51,509 bases of DNA from JBKQHQ01 sp052148715 (GTDB taxonomy: Bacteria > Pseudomonadota > Alphaproteobacteria > Rhizobiales > Xanthobacteraceae). Positions 8,132-15,544 of the stretch are shown here, piece after piece. Both the position numbers and the translations under genes were made by a program. The DNA is taken from positions 1 to 51,509 of the forward strand of contig JBKQHQ010000251.1 of assembly GCA_052148715.1 (NCBI GenBank), in the 5' to 3' direction. The notes beneath the pieces were generated by a model that did not search any database, was not told where the DNA came from, and was given only the letters and a program-made list of their open reading frames with translations. The number at the start of each line of letters is the position of its first letter. Within the stretch, counting starts at the first letter, position 1.

Positions 8132-9109
8132 ATGCAAGCCGGCGCCATCAGCGCATCGGGATCCGGCATCACCGGCGCGATCCGCCAAGCAGCCCAGCTC
8201 ACCGGGGCCAACTTTCAGTACCTCCTAGCCACCGCCCAGGTCGAATCGAACTTCAATCCCAACGCAACAGCGCCGACATCTTCAGCCGGTGGTCTGTTCC
8301 AGTTCATCGAGCAGACCTGGCTCTCCACCCTTAAGCAGTCGGGTGCGGCCTTCGGCTACGGCCAATATGCCAACGCCATCACGCAAACGGCCTCGGGACG
8401 TTACGTCGTCGCGGATCCGCGCGCCCGCAGCACGATCATGCAACTGCGCAACGATCCCACCGCGAACTCGGTGATGGCAGGCGTATTCACGCGCCAGAAC
8501 ACGGCCAAGCTCGCCGCCAGGATCGGCCGCGATCCCAGCGAAGGCGAGCTTTACATCGCCCACTTCCTGGGCGCCGGCGGCGCCGGCAAGCTGATCGATG
8601 CGGCCGGCACCAATCCGGCAGCCCCGGCGGCAAGTCTGTTTCCCTTTCCGGCGCGCGCCAATCCAACAATCTTCTATGACAAGCTGGGTAGGCAGCGCAG
8701 CGTTTCACAAGTCTATTCGCTGCTCGTCGGCAAGTACCAGACGGCTCGAGCCGGTGTGCCAACGACCGCGCCGGCGACCGCCACCGCCTCAGGCACGGCC
8801 GGAGTGACGGCCGCCGCCGCGGATACCGCCGGAGTGACGAATGCCTTTGCGGCCGCCGTGGCCGGCCCGACCCATCTTGCCGCCGGCGACGGCCCGATCT
8901 TTCATACCCTCTTCCAGACCGGTGAACGGCGCGAGCCTTTCGCACCCCTGGTCAGTCAGTTGTGGGCGCCGCCGCCGCAATCTGCGGCGCCGCCGGCATC
9001 CGCACCCGCGCCGAGCGCTACGAGCGAAAACCGCTCCGGTCCGGCGCCTGGTCCGTCTGACACGCAAAGCCGCGACCCGCGCGGCTTGTTCGGCGCCGGC
9101 GGGGGCTAG
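8132..9109 (+). CDS. Lytic transglycosylase, SLT-domain protein
   Basis: 325 residues. The first 200 form a lysozyme-like SLT domain: LLATAQVESNFNPNATA has the catalytic Glu in the ES pair, SSAGGLFQFIEQTWL is the GLxQ(F/I) motif, and GELYIAHFLGAGGAGKLI matches the C-terminal YNxG-like part of the family. The remaining 120 residues are Ala/Pro-rich low-complexity sequence ending in a Gly-rich tail. No classical signal peptide precedes the domain, as in flagellar or secretion-linked murein hydrolases of rhizobia. The ATG at 8132 has an AAGGGT box. The neighbouring signalling genes suggest a cell-envelope or motility role, but this is inference. Confidence 0.85.
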   Translation: MQAGAISASGSGITGAIRQAAQLTGANFQYLLATAQVESNFNPNATAPTSSAGGLFQFIEQTWLSTLKQSGAAFGYGQYANAITQTASGRYVVADPRARSTIMQLRNDPTANSVMAGVFTRQNTAKLAARIGRDPSEGELYIAHFLGAGGAGKLIDAAGTNPAAPAASLFPFPARANPTIFYDKLGRQRSVSQVYSLLVGKYQTARAGVPTTAPATATASGTAGVTAAAADTAGVTNAFAAAVAGPTHLAAGDGPIFHTLFQTGERREPFAPLVSQLWAPPPQSAAPPASAPAPSATSENRSGPAPGPSDTQSRDPRGLFGAGGG

Positions 9110-9140
9110 CAGCCCGGGTTCAGACCGCGAAGCCGAAGCG

Positions 9141-9156
9141 TTAAGAATTCATCAAC
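9141..9156. promoter_or_regulatory. CtrA-like site upstream of DUF2336 gene
   Basis: TTAA-GAATTCA-TCAAC lies in the 120 bp gap before the DUF2336 gene and differs by one base from TTAA-N7-TTAAC. The gap as a whole is AT-rich, with a further GTTAAG at 9185-9190. The assignment rests on resemblance alone, strengthened a little by similar sites at 8058 and 11698. Confidence 0.35.
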
Positions 9157-9229
9157 AATCCTAAATACTTATGGTGAACGCTTTGTTAAGCGCTGGCTTG
9201 TAGCTTGAGCAAGCCGGCGCGAGGCGCCG

Positions 9230-10444
9230 GTGCCGCAAGCCGTGGCGCTGGTTCTGTCGCGTGTGCCAATCATGATTGTGCGTCAATTCCTGTCCTGGCT
9301 GCAGACGGCGCCGGCCGGCGACCGTGCCGATGCCACTGGCGCGCTAGCCCGCGCCTATCTCTACTCCGATCTTACGCCCGATGACCGCGAGGCGGCGGAG
9401 GGCGCGATGCTCATGCTGCTCGATGACCCTTCGCCGCTGGTGCGGCGGGCGCTCGCCGAGGTTTTCGCTGCAAGCGCCCAGGCCCCGCCCGCAGTCGTGC
9501 TCGGGCTCGCCGAAGATCAGCCCGAGGTCGCAGCGCCCGTGCTTGAACGCTCGCCGCTCTTGCTCGATGCCGATCTCGTCGATGCGGTAGCTACGGTGCG
9601 TCCGGAGCTCCAGGCGGTGATCGCCAAGCGCGTCATGCTGCCGCGCGCGGTTTCCGCGGCCATCGCCGAAGTCGGGGTCGCCGAGGCCTGCCTGGTCCTG
9701 ATTGAGAATCCGCACGCCGACATCGCGCCGTTCTCGTTCGACCGAATTGCGGAACGGCACGGCGACCTTGCCGCTATTCGCGAAGCGATGCTCGCCCACG
9801 CCGAGTTGCCGGCACCCACCCGGCAAGCTCTGGTCGCCAAGCTGTCGCGAACGCTTGCCGATTTCGTCGCCGGCCGAGCTTGGCTCGAAGCCGGCCGCGC
9901 CCGCCGGGTCGCACGCGAGGCATGCGAGAAGGCCACAGTGACGCTCGCGGCTTCTTCCCCGGCGGACGAAGTGCGACCGCTGATCCGCCACTTGCGCAAG
10001 AGCGGCCAGCTGACGGCGGGCTTGGTCCTGCGTGCGCTTCTGTCCGGTCATCGGCCGATGTTTGAGGAGGCGCTGGCGGAGCTTTCCGGTCTGCCGCTGC
10101 AACGGGTCGCCGGGCTGATCGATGCGGCAGGCTCGGGCTTCCGCGCCCTTTACCGGAAGGCCGGCCTGCCGACCTCCGCCTATCCGGCGTTTCGCGAGGC
10201 GATCGCCGCCATGCGTGAGGGAGGCTTTTCTTTGCAGCCGGGTGCGCCGGCAGGCCTCAAGCGCCGCATGATCGAGCGCGTGTTGACCTGTTGCGAAAGC
10301 GATTTCTTGGGCGACATCGAGCCCTTGCTGATGCTGTTGCGCCGGTTCGCCGCCGAGGCCGCGCGCGACGAGGCGCGGGCCTTCTGTCACGACCTTGTCG
10401 CCGGCGCAGCCGTGGCTGTCGAAAGGCAGCGGGCCGCGGCATGA
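9230..10444 (+). CDS. DUF2336 domain protein
   Basis: 404 residues, largely helical with many Ala/Leu/Arg and no membrane segment. I recognise the DUF2336 type from the N-terminal RADATGALARAYL, the DDPSPLVRRALAEVFA repeat-like helix pair and the long central alpha-solenoid. In alphaproteobacteria these proteins are often found beside chemotaxis or motility genes; their biochemical role is unknown. Two starts are possible: the GTG at 9230, which has GAGG 5 nt upstream, or the ATG at 9272 (MIVRQFLSW), which has no clear ribosome site but looks like the start in homologues I remember. It converges on the Hpt gene with a 59 bp gap. Confidence 0.8.
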   Translation: MPQAVALVLSRVPIMIVRQFLSWLQTAPAGDRADATGALARAYLYSDLTPDDREAAEGAMLMLLDDPSPLVRRALAEVFAASAQAPPAVVLGLAEDQPEVAAPVLERSPLLLDADLVDAVATVRPELQAVIAKRVMLPRAVSAAIAEVGVAEACLVLIENPHADIAPFSFDRIAERHGDLAAIREAMLAHAELPAPTRQALVAKLSRTLADFVAGRAWLEAGRARRVAREACEKATVTLAASSPADEVRPLIRHLRKSGQLTAGLVLRALLSGHRPMFEEALAELSGLPLQRVAGLIDAAGSGFRALYRKAGLPTSAYPAFREAIAAMREGGFSLQPGAPAGLKRRMIERVLTCCESDFLGDIEPLLMLLRRFAAEAARDEARAFCHDLVAGAAVAVERQRAAA

Positions 10445-10503
10445 GAGACAGGCAAGGCTGGCTGTTCGCCGCGAGCGTCCCGGGTTAGGGCGACAACAGG
10501 CCG

Positions 10504-11079
10504 CTAATTCTTCGGCGCCAGCGAGGGGGCCACGATGCCGTCGAGGTAGTCGGGCCGATGCTCGTTCTCGCGCCGCAGGAAGTCGTCTGTCACGTCGCGC
10601 AGCCGCTGGGTTAGGGCCGCGGTCACTTCGCTAACGTCGTCGCGGGCGATTTCGCGAAGGACCGCGCGTGCCGCGTCCACGTGCTGATCGAGCAGGAGCG
10701 CTGGTATACGGGTGATGTCCGGCGTGTGCTCGAGCAGCCGGCACAGGCTCTCGGCGATCGGCGTGACCGCTGGGAAGCCGAACGTCGGGGCCTCGCCCTT
10801 GATGTCGTGCGCGGCATGAAACAGTGCCTGACGGGTTGCCGCAGTGTAACCGAACTCGTGGACCAGCCGCCGCGCCGCATCGAGACGCTCGATCTCCGCA
10901 TTCATCCAGGCCGCGAACTCGCTCGAGAGTGTCGCCAGCGCTTTCTCGGCGCGCCCGACCGGGTCGTCCCCGGCAGGGACGTTATAGGCCACGGCCTTCT
11001 GCAGCCGGTTCGGCGGCGTGATGACCTCGTGGTCGGCAAAGGTCGTAACCGTGGGAGCGTCTTTTTTCGCTTTGGTCAT
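10504..11079 (-). CDS. Hpt-domain histidine phosphotransfer protein
   Basis: 191 residues, cytoplasmic. The Hpt signature is clear: FHAAHDIKGEAPTFGFPAVTPIAESLCRLLE near residues 86-118, with the phospho-accepting His in HDIKG followed by the Gly that lets the regulator dock. About 80 hydrophilic residues precede it. The ATG at 11079 is preceded by GGTGCAGGT. It is 15 bp downstream of the response regulator gene, so the two are one transcript and probably phosphorelay partners. The histidine kinase is not in this window. Confidence 0.85.
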   Translation of the reverse strand: MTKAKKDAPTVTTFADHEVITPPNRLQKAVAYNVPAGDDPVGRAEKALATLSSEFAAWMNAEIERLDAARRLVHEFGYTAATRQALFHAAHDIKGEAPTFGFPAVTPIAESLCRLLEHTPDITRIPALLLDQHVDAARAVLREIARDDVSEVTAALTQRLRDVTDDFLRRENEHRPDYLDGIVAPSLAPKN

Positions 11080-11094
11080 ACCTGCACCATTGGT

Positions 11095-11640
11095 TCAGCC
11101 CACCACTTTCGCCTTATCCAGCAAGGGTTGCTGTCGGATCACATCGGCTTTGCCGCCCTTGCGCCGCTCGGGACCGACGTAATTTGGATTGACGTTGCGC
11201 CGCCGATCCGGACCGAAATAGGATTTAGTCTTGATGAACGCGCGCGGATTGGCGACGACGTTGAGAATGCGCTGGTAGAGCAACTTCGCCGAGATCGGTT
11301 TCGCCAGAAACTCGGTCACGCCGGCGTCGCGCGCCGCCACTACCCGCTTCTTCTCGGAATGGCCGGTGAGCATGATGATCGGCACGTAGGGGTTCGCGTT
11401 GGCGCCCGGCTGCCGAATCATTTGGGTCAATTCTAGTCCATCAAAGATCGGCATCGCCCAGTCGGTAATGACGATGTCGGGCATGTAGTGGGTGAATGCC
11501 TCAAGCCCTGCGGCGCCGTCTTCAGCCTCGTAGACCTCGCGCGTGCCGAAGCCGTGCAGCAAGGTGCGCAAGATGCGCCGCATGTGCGCGTTGTCGTCGA
11601 TGACGAGAAAGCGCAATTTGTTGAAGTCGATGCGGATCAT
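11095..11640 (-). CDS. CheY-like response regulator with GPDRR tail
   Basis: 181 residues. A receiver domain covers about 1-125: FLVIDDN holds the acidic pair, DIVITDWAMP the phospho-acceptor Asp, IIMLTGHS the Thr, and FLAKPIS the conserved Lys. The C-terminal 50 residues are basic and carry two related motifs, YFGPDRRR and YVGPERRK, a tail I have seen on rhizobial single-domain regulators; it is not a known DNA-binding domain. The ATG at 11640 follows GGAATTCCC. The Hpt gene follows 15 bp downstream. A TTAA-N7-TTTA site lies about 60 bp upstream (11698-11712). Confidence 0.9.
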   Translation of the reverse strand: MIRIDFNKLRFLVIDDNAHMRRILRTLLHGFGTREVYEAEDGAAGLEAFTHYMPDIVITDWAMPIFDGLELTQMIRQPGANANPYVPIIMLTGHSEKKRVVAARDAGVTEFLAKPISAKLLYQRILNVVANPRAFIKTKSYFGPDRRRNVNPNYVGPERRKGGKADVIRQQPLLDKAKVVG

Positions 11641-11697
11641 TGGGAATTCCACAGCACGGCGCAAGGCGCCTAATCGGCCAAGCGTAGAGATTCGACG

Positions 11698-11714
11698 TTA
11701 ACGAAGTGTTTAGG
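11698..11714. promoter_or_regulatory. CtrA-like site upstream of the response regulator
   Basis: TTAA-CGAAGTG-TTTAGG lies in the 130 bp gap before the regulator gene. TTAA is palindromic, so the site can serve the minus-strand gene; read on that strand it is TAAA-N7-TTAAC. One base departs from the CtrA consensus. Only resemblance supports it. Confidence 0.35.
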
Positions 11715-11735
11715 ATATCGTCGGCGTTTGCGCGA

Positions 11736-11751
11736 CCGGAGCATGTTCCGG
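11736..11751. repeat. CCGG-AGCATGTT-CCGG near-palindrome
   Basis: A near-perfect palindrome of 16 bp just past the nadK stop. The same core in the opposite sense (CCGGAACATGCTT) lies at 12580-12592 in front of nadK, and related copies are at 36681-36691, 36772-36782 and 43718-43728. I take these as pieces of a dispersed intergenic repeat of this genome, not as a gene-specific site. Confidence 0.5.
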
Positions 11752-11773
11752 AAAACGCCCCAGGCCGAAAACG

Positions 11774-12538
11774 TTAGTGCCCGAATTGCTCGCTCAGGAT
11801 GCGTTCGTCGAGGCTGTGGCCGGGGTCGAACAGCATGTGCACGGATATACCGTGATCCATGCGCACGTCGACCGAACGCACCTCGCGCACCTCGTCATGA
11901 TCGGCGACCGCCGCCACCGGGCGCTTCTCCGCCTCCAGCACCTCGACGGTCACGTGGGCCTTGTCGGGCAACAGCGCGCCGCGCCAGCGCCTGGGACGGA
12001 AAGGGCTGATCGGCGTCAACGCCAGGAGGGGCGCATGGATCGGGATGATCGGACCCTGGACGGAGAGATTGTAGGCGGTCGATCCTGCCGGCGTTGCCAC
12101 CAGCACGCCGTCGGCGATCAGCTCGGCAAGGCGCTCACGGCCATCGATCAGAATCCGTAGCCGTGCGGCCTGATAGGTTTGGCGGAAGATCGAGACTTCG
12201 TTCATGGCATGATGGTCGTGCGTGCGGCCGTGGGCGTCGCGCGCACGCATGAGCAGCGGGTGAATGACGGTCGTGTGCGCCAAGGCCAGCCGCTCCTTGA
12301 GGCCTTCCTCGGCAAAATCGTTCATCAGGAAGCCGACCGTGCCCCGGTGCATGCCGTAGATGGGCGTGCCGGATTGCATGAACCGATGCAGCGTTTGCAG
12401 CATCAGCCCGTCTCCACCGAGCGCGACGATCACCTCGGCCTGTTCCGGGGCTACATTACCGTAGCGCTTGGCGAGCCGACGCAACGCCTCTTGCGCTTCG
12501 GCAATCGGACTGGCGACAAAAGCGATGCGCTCGTACAT
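11774..12538 (-). CDS. nadK: NAD kinase
   Basis: Phosphorylates NAD to NADP in the cytoplasm. 254 residues with the two hallmark motifs: IVALGGDGLML (GGDG, phosphate binding) and DGVLVATPAGSTAYNLS (the Gly-rich second motif). MNEVSIFR also fits. The open frame continues 79 codons upstream, but the family start MYERIAFVASP at 12538 is preferred; the upstream extension has no similarity to the family and would overlap cutA, which runs the other way. It is divergent from cutA with about 100 bp between. Confidence 0.96.
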   Translation of the reverse strand: MYERIAFVASPIAEAQEALRRLAKRYGNVAPEQAEVIVALGGDGLMLQTLHRFMQSGTPIYGMHRGTVGFLMNDFAEEGLKERLALAHTTVIHPLLMRARDAHGRTHDHHAMNEVSIFRQTYQAARLRILIDGRERLAELIADGVLVATPAGSTAYNLSVQGPIIPIHAPLLALTPISPFRPRRWRGALLPDKAHVTVEVLEAEKRPVAAVADHDEVREVRSVDVRMDHGISVHMLFDPGHSLDERILSEQFGH

Positions 12539-12579
12539 GGATCTGGCCGGCTCCGAGATAGGATTTCCGCACGGTCCAA

Positions 12580-12592
12580 CCGGAACATGCTT
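12580..12592. repeat. CCGGAACATGCTT dispersed motif
   Basis: Inverted relative to the copy at 11736-11751, so nadK is bracketed by the two. It sits in the nadK/cutA divergent gap. Confidence 0.4.
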
Positions 12593-12637
12593 GTAGCGGC
12601 TGGCGCCCGGTGCCGGCGAACGAACGGGAACAAGGCC

Positions 12638-12973
12638 ATGGAGCGCGCCGTTTTCGTCTATACGACCTATCCCACCCTTGTCGAGGCAGAGCGGGCCGGA
12701 ACGGCACTGCTGGAACGTCGGCTCGCGGCTTGCGTCAATATCCTCCCGGGCATGGTGTCGCACTACTGGTGGCAAGGGAAGATCGAGCGCGGGGAGGAGG
12801 CGGTGATGCTGATCAAGACGCGCGTCTCACTGGCCGAAGCGGTGCGCGCTGCCGTCAAGGACATGCATTCCTACGCGACGCCGGCGATCCTCGTGCTGCC
12901 GATCGAGAGCGTCGACCAGACCTATCTTGGCTGGCTGATGGCCGAGACCGAGGCCGCAACCAAGAATCCGTAA
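12638..12973 (+). CDS. cutA: Divalent-cation tolerance protein CutA
   Basis: 111 residues, the normal length for this trimeric ferredoxin-like-fold protein. Matching segments are YTTYPTLVEAERAGTALLE, RRLAACVNILPG, YWWQGKIERGEEAVMLIKT, and the C-terminal SVDQTYLGWLMAET. CutA is linked to copper and other divalent-metal tolerance in E. coli, but its true role is still debated. The ATG at 12638 has AAGG just upstream. A His-rich secreted protein follows on the same strand 200 bp downstream, behind its own regulatory region. Confidence 0.95.
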   Translation: MERAVFVYTTYPTLVEAERAGTALLERRLAACVNILPGMVSHYWWQGKIERGEEAVMLIKTRVSLAEAVRAAVKDMHSYATPAILVLPIESVDQTYLGWLMAETEAATKNP

Positions 12974-12997
12974 AATTGCGGTATCGGCATGCTCAAG

Positions 12998-13078
12998 CTG
13001 AACATCGGTTCAGTTGTTGTTCACGCGCCATTCATCAACCTGAACGGGGACCGCCGGCGCGCTTCAGGGTGAGTTCAG
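12998..13078. promoter_or_regulatory. Cluster of CTGAAC/GTTCAG boxes (putative operator)
   Basis: Five copies of one hexamer lie within 81 bp. CTGAAC (12998-13003) and GTTCAG (13008-13013) form a perfect palindrome with a 4-bp spacer. GTTCAC (13019-13024) is a direct repeat 11 bp from the second box, one helical turn. Then come CTGAAC (13040-13045) and GTTCAG (13073-13078). The next gene starts at 13176. Turn-spaced direct copies are the layout used by OmpR/ChvI-type regulators, while the palindrome would suit a dimer. The regulator is unknown. Confidence 0.55.
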
Positions 13079-13175
13079 CTCCCATGTCGAATAACTGTCG
13101 CACCACTCGGCAAAGGCGAATCGCAGTTCGCCTCCGATCTCAATGGGGCAAGTAAACGCCTAGAAGGAGACTAAG

Positions 13176-13439
13176 ATGTTGAAAACACTCGCGGCCGCGC
13201 TGATTGCGACCTCCATGATCGCAGGCCCGGTGCTGGCGGCGCAAGGCAACGCTGGACAGGGCGAAACCGCTCCGGTGTCCAAGGTGCACAAGGGCAAGCA
13301 TCATGCACGTCATCACGGACATCACTACGTCCGCCACCACGTCGTGAAGCACAAGCACTATGTCGCCAAGCATAAGCACCACTTCATGACGCATAAGCGG
13401 CACCACGGGGCGATTAAGGCCGCCAAGGCCGACAAATAA
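13176..13439 (+). CDS. Small secreted His-rich protein
   Basis: 87 residues: a signal peptide (MLKTLAAALIATSMIAGPVLA) and a mature chain that is almost only His, Lys, Val and Tyr, with HHARHHGHHYVRHHVVKHKH and further KHKHH units. Such chains bind metal ions or acidic surfaces; no enzyme motif is present. It starts at ATG 13176 with a strong AGAAGGAGAC ribosome site. The box cluster at 12998-13078 lies upstream. Closeness to cutA suggests a metal-related role, but small basic His-rich secreted proteins of rhizobia are uncharacterised as far as I know. Confidence 0.85.
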   Translation: MLKTLAAALIATSMIAGPVLAAQGNAGQGETAPVSKVHKGKHHARHHGHHYVRHHVVKHKHYVAKHKHHFMTHKRHHGAIKAAKADK

Positions 13440-13535
13440 CTGACACCGCGATCGCCTGGCCCCATGCCGGCTTGCGGTGAATCGCGGGTCTCCCGCGCCC
13501 GACAAGTCTCCGGCCCAGGCTAGGGAGGAGTTTCT

Positions 13536-13567
13536 CCACCTCTCCCCCGCTGCCGGGGGAGAGGTGG
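13536..13567. repeat. Palindromic intergenic repeat (CCACCTCTCCCCCG stem)
   Basis: Perfect 14-bp arms (13536-13549 and 13554-13567) around a 4-base loop. No T-run follows on either strand, so it is not a simple terminator. The same core (CACCTCTCCCC) forms the stem at 36715-36748. The gap 13440-13749 around it has no gene that I can support. Confidence 0.65.
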
Positions 13568-13749
13568 GTGCGTCTTTGGCGATGCTCGACGCACCGCTTG
13601 CATTTCATCGAGGCGGAAGCCCCGCCCCCTGTGAGAGTCTCTGACAACTCCCGAAATTGTCGACCGGGCTCTTGCCTATCCGGCACGGAGGCCGCAAAAG
13701 CATCAGGGTGTTGCGCGCCTGGCCGAAGGTCCGGATCGAGCTCTCGTCC

Positions 13750-14157
13750 ATGATCAGAATACGTCTCCTGTTGGTCCTGTTGCCGATCTTCCTCGGCGGT
13801 TGCAGCGGGGCGACGAGCCTGCCGTTCATGGGTGGGGACGAGTCTTCGAGCAACATGTTTCCCGCCGACTACAAGCGGGAAATCCTTGCCTACTTGCGTA
13901 CCTACCTCAACGAGCCGACCAACGTCCGGGATGCATTGATCTCCGCGCCGATGCTCAAGGAGGTGTCCGGGCACACGCGCTACGTTGCTTGCCTGCGTTA
14001 CAGCACGAGGAGGAACGCCAACGAGTACAGCGGCGGCAAGGATCGCGTGGCCATCTTCCGCGCCGGCCGATTCGACCAGTTCAGCGAAAACGGGCGCGAG
14101 CTGTGTGCCGAGGTGGCCTACGCCCCGTTTCCGGAGCTCGAGCACCTGACGCGATAA
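13750..14157 (+). CDS. Putative lipoprotein of unknown function
   Basis: 135 residues. The N-terminus MIRIRLLLVLLPIFLGGCSG has a lipobox (LGGC), so the chain should be lipidated and anchored in the envelope. The mature part contains ADYKREILAYLRTYLNEPTNVRDA and HTRYVACLRYS; this pattern is common in rhizobial lipoproteins, but I know of no assigned function. The frame is open for 31 codons upstream, and the ATG at 13750 is chosen because it puts the lipobox in the right place. It stands alone between the palindromic repeat and the decarboxylase gene. Confidence 0.8.
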   Translation: MIRIRLLLVLLPIFLGGCSGATSLPFMGGDESSSNMFPADYKREILAYLRTYLNEPTNVRDALISAPMLKEVSGHTRYVACLRYSTRRNANEYSGGKDRVAIFRAGRFDQFSENGRELCAEVAYAPFPELEHLTR

Positions 14158-14317
14158 GCCGCCGATAATTTTGTTTATCCGCGCGCTTGCCGGCCGCCGG
14201 CTGTCAGGAAAAATTCGCACACATCCGGGCGTCACTTGCCAGCAATGCACATTGGGGCGTTGAACGCGCGCAGGGGGGCTGCTCCAATGGTATTCACCAC
14301 CATCGAAGGAGCGAGGC

Positions 14318-15304
14318 GTGAAGGGGAAAATTGGGCTCGAAGAGCATTTCGCGACGGCCGATACGATCAACGATTCGAAAGGGTTCCTGCCGGAAGGCCT
14401 GTGGCCCATCGCGCGTGCCAACCTGTTGGAATTCCACGACAGGCTGCTGGGGCAGATGGACGAGCACGGCGTCGAGATGATGATCCTCTCGCTCAACGCA
14501 CCGGCCGTCCAAGCCATTCCGGACACCAAGCGGGCGATCGATGTGGCGCGCCGGGCCAACGACCTCCTCGCCGAGCAGGTCGCCCGGCGGCCGGACCGGT
14601 ACGCGGCTTTTGCCGCGCTGCCGATGCAGGATCCCGACGTCGCCGCGACGGAACTCACCCGCTGCGTCAGGGAGCTTGGCTTCAAGGGCGCGTTGGTTAA
14701 CGGGTTTTCCCAGATCGAGAAGGACGATAGCGCGGTCTACTATGATGTCCCGCAATACTGGCCATTCTGGGAAGTAGTTGAGCGGCTGGATGTCCCGTTC
14801 TACTTGCATCCGCGCAATCCGCTGCCGAGCTGGTCTCCCATCTACCAGGGACACCCGTGGCTCTTAGGCCCGACCTGGGCCTTCGGCGCGGAGACGGCCG
14901 TGCACGCGTTGCGGTTGATCTGCTCGGGCCTGTTCGACAAGCATCCGCGCCTGACCATCATCCTTGGGCATCTGGGCGAAGGCCTACCCTACAGTCTGTG
15001 GCGCATCGACAATCGCAATGCCTGGGTGAAGGAACCACCCAAATATCCGGCAAAACAGCGCGTTGCGGACTATTTCCGGGCCAATTTCTATCTGACGACA
15101 TCGGGCAATTTCCGCACCCCGAGCCTGATCGACGCCATGCTCGAGGTGGGCTCCGATCGAATCATGTTTTCCGCCGACTATCCGTTCGAGGATGTCGGCG
15201 AGGCCGCCGTTTGGTTCGACAACGCCACCATCAGCGAGGCGGATCGGCGCAAAATCGGCCGGCAGAATGCGATCCGGCTGTTCAAGCTTCCCCTACCGGC
15301 GTGA
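14318..15304 (+). CDS. Gamma-resorcylate (2,6-dihydroxybenzoate) decarboxylase-like amidohydrolase
   Basis: 328 residues of the amidohydrolase-2 (ACMSD) superfamily. It resembles 2,6-dihydroxybenzoate decarboxylase from Rhizobium closely along its whole length: GLEEHFA with metal ligands E8 and H10, the segment MILSLNAPAVQAIPD, the segment PFYLHPRNPLP with a metal His, HPWLLGPTWAF, ILGHLGEGLPY, and FSADYPFED with the metal Asp. The reaction is reversible, nonoxidative decarboxylation of gamma-resorcylate to resorcinol. The start is a GTG at 14318 behind GGAGCGAG. No resorcinol hydroxylase or ring-cleavage gene is adjacent, so it is an orphan here and its true substrate could differ. Confidence 0.85.
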   Translation: MKGKIGLEEHFATADTINDSKGFLPEGLWPIARANLLEFHDRLLGQMDEHGVEMMILSLNAPAVQAIPDTKRAIDVARRANDLLAEQVARRPDRYAAFAALPMQDPDVAATELTRCVRELGFKGALVNGFSQIEKDDSAVYYDVPQYWPFWEVVERLDVPFYLHPRNPLPSWSPIYQGHPWLLGPTWAFGAETAVHALRLICSGLFDKHPRLTIILGHLGEGLPYSLWRIDNRNAWVKEPPKYPAKQRVADYFRANFYLTTSGNFRTPSLIDAMLEVGSDRIMFSADYPFEDVGEAAVWFDNATISEADRRKIGRQNAIRLFKLPLPA

Positions 15305-15544
15305 GGAATCCGCCCCCCTGCGACCATCGGCTCGGCTATGATTCGCCACGCCGAAGCTATAGACTTGCTTCACTGAGATGTGAGCTTGATATTGGGCGTC
15401 AGGCAAAGGTTTACGGCTGCTTTGCCGACGACCTTCAAGCATAAGTCCGAGATCAGGAACTTTGGGGGCAGGCCGGAAATTGCTCTTCAAGGATTAAGCG
15501 GGGCGGCGTCTTCGTAGCTGGTAGCATTAATGCTAGGGAAATCA

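Noticed and set aside
9344..10390. Minus-strand frame opposite the DUF2336 gene
   Set aside because: Low-complexity Arg/Gln/Gly-rich mirror frame; the plus-strand frame has the family pattern.
13176..13439. His-rich tandem pattern as a CRISPR-like or DNA repeat array
   Set aside because: The repetition follows codons for His/Lys in a reading frame with a signal peptide and ribosome site; there are no regular spacers.
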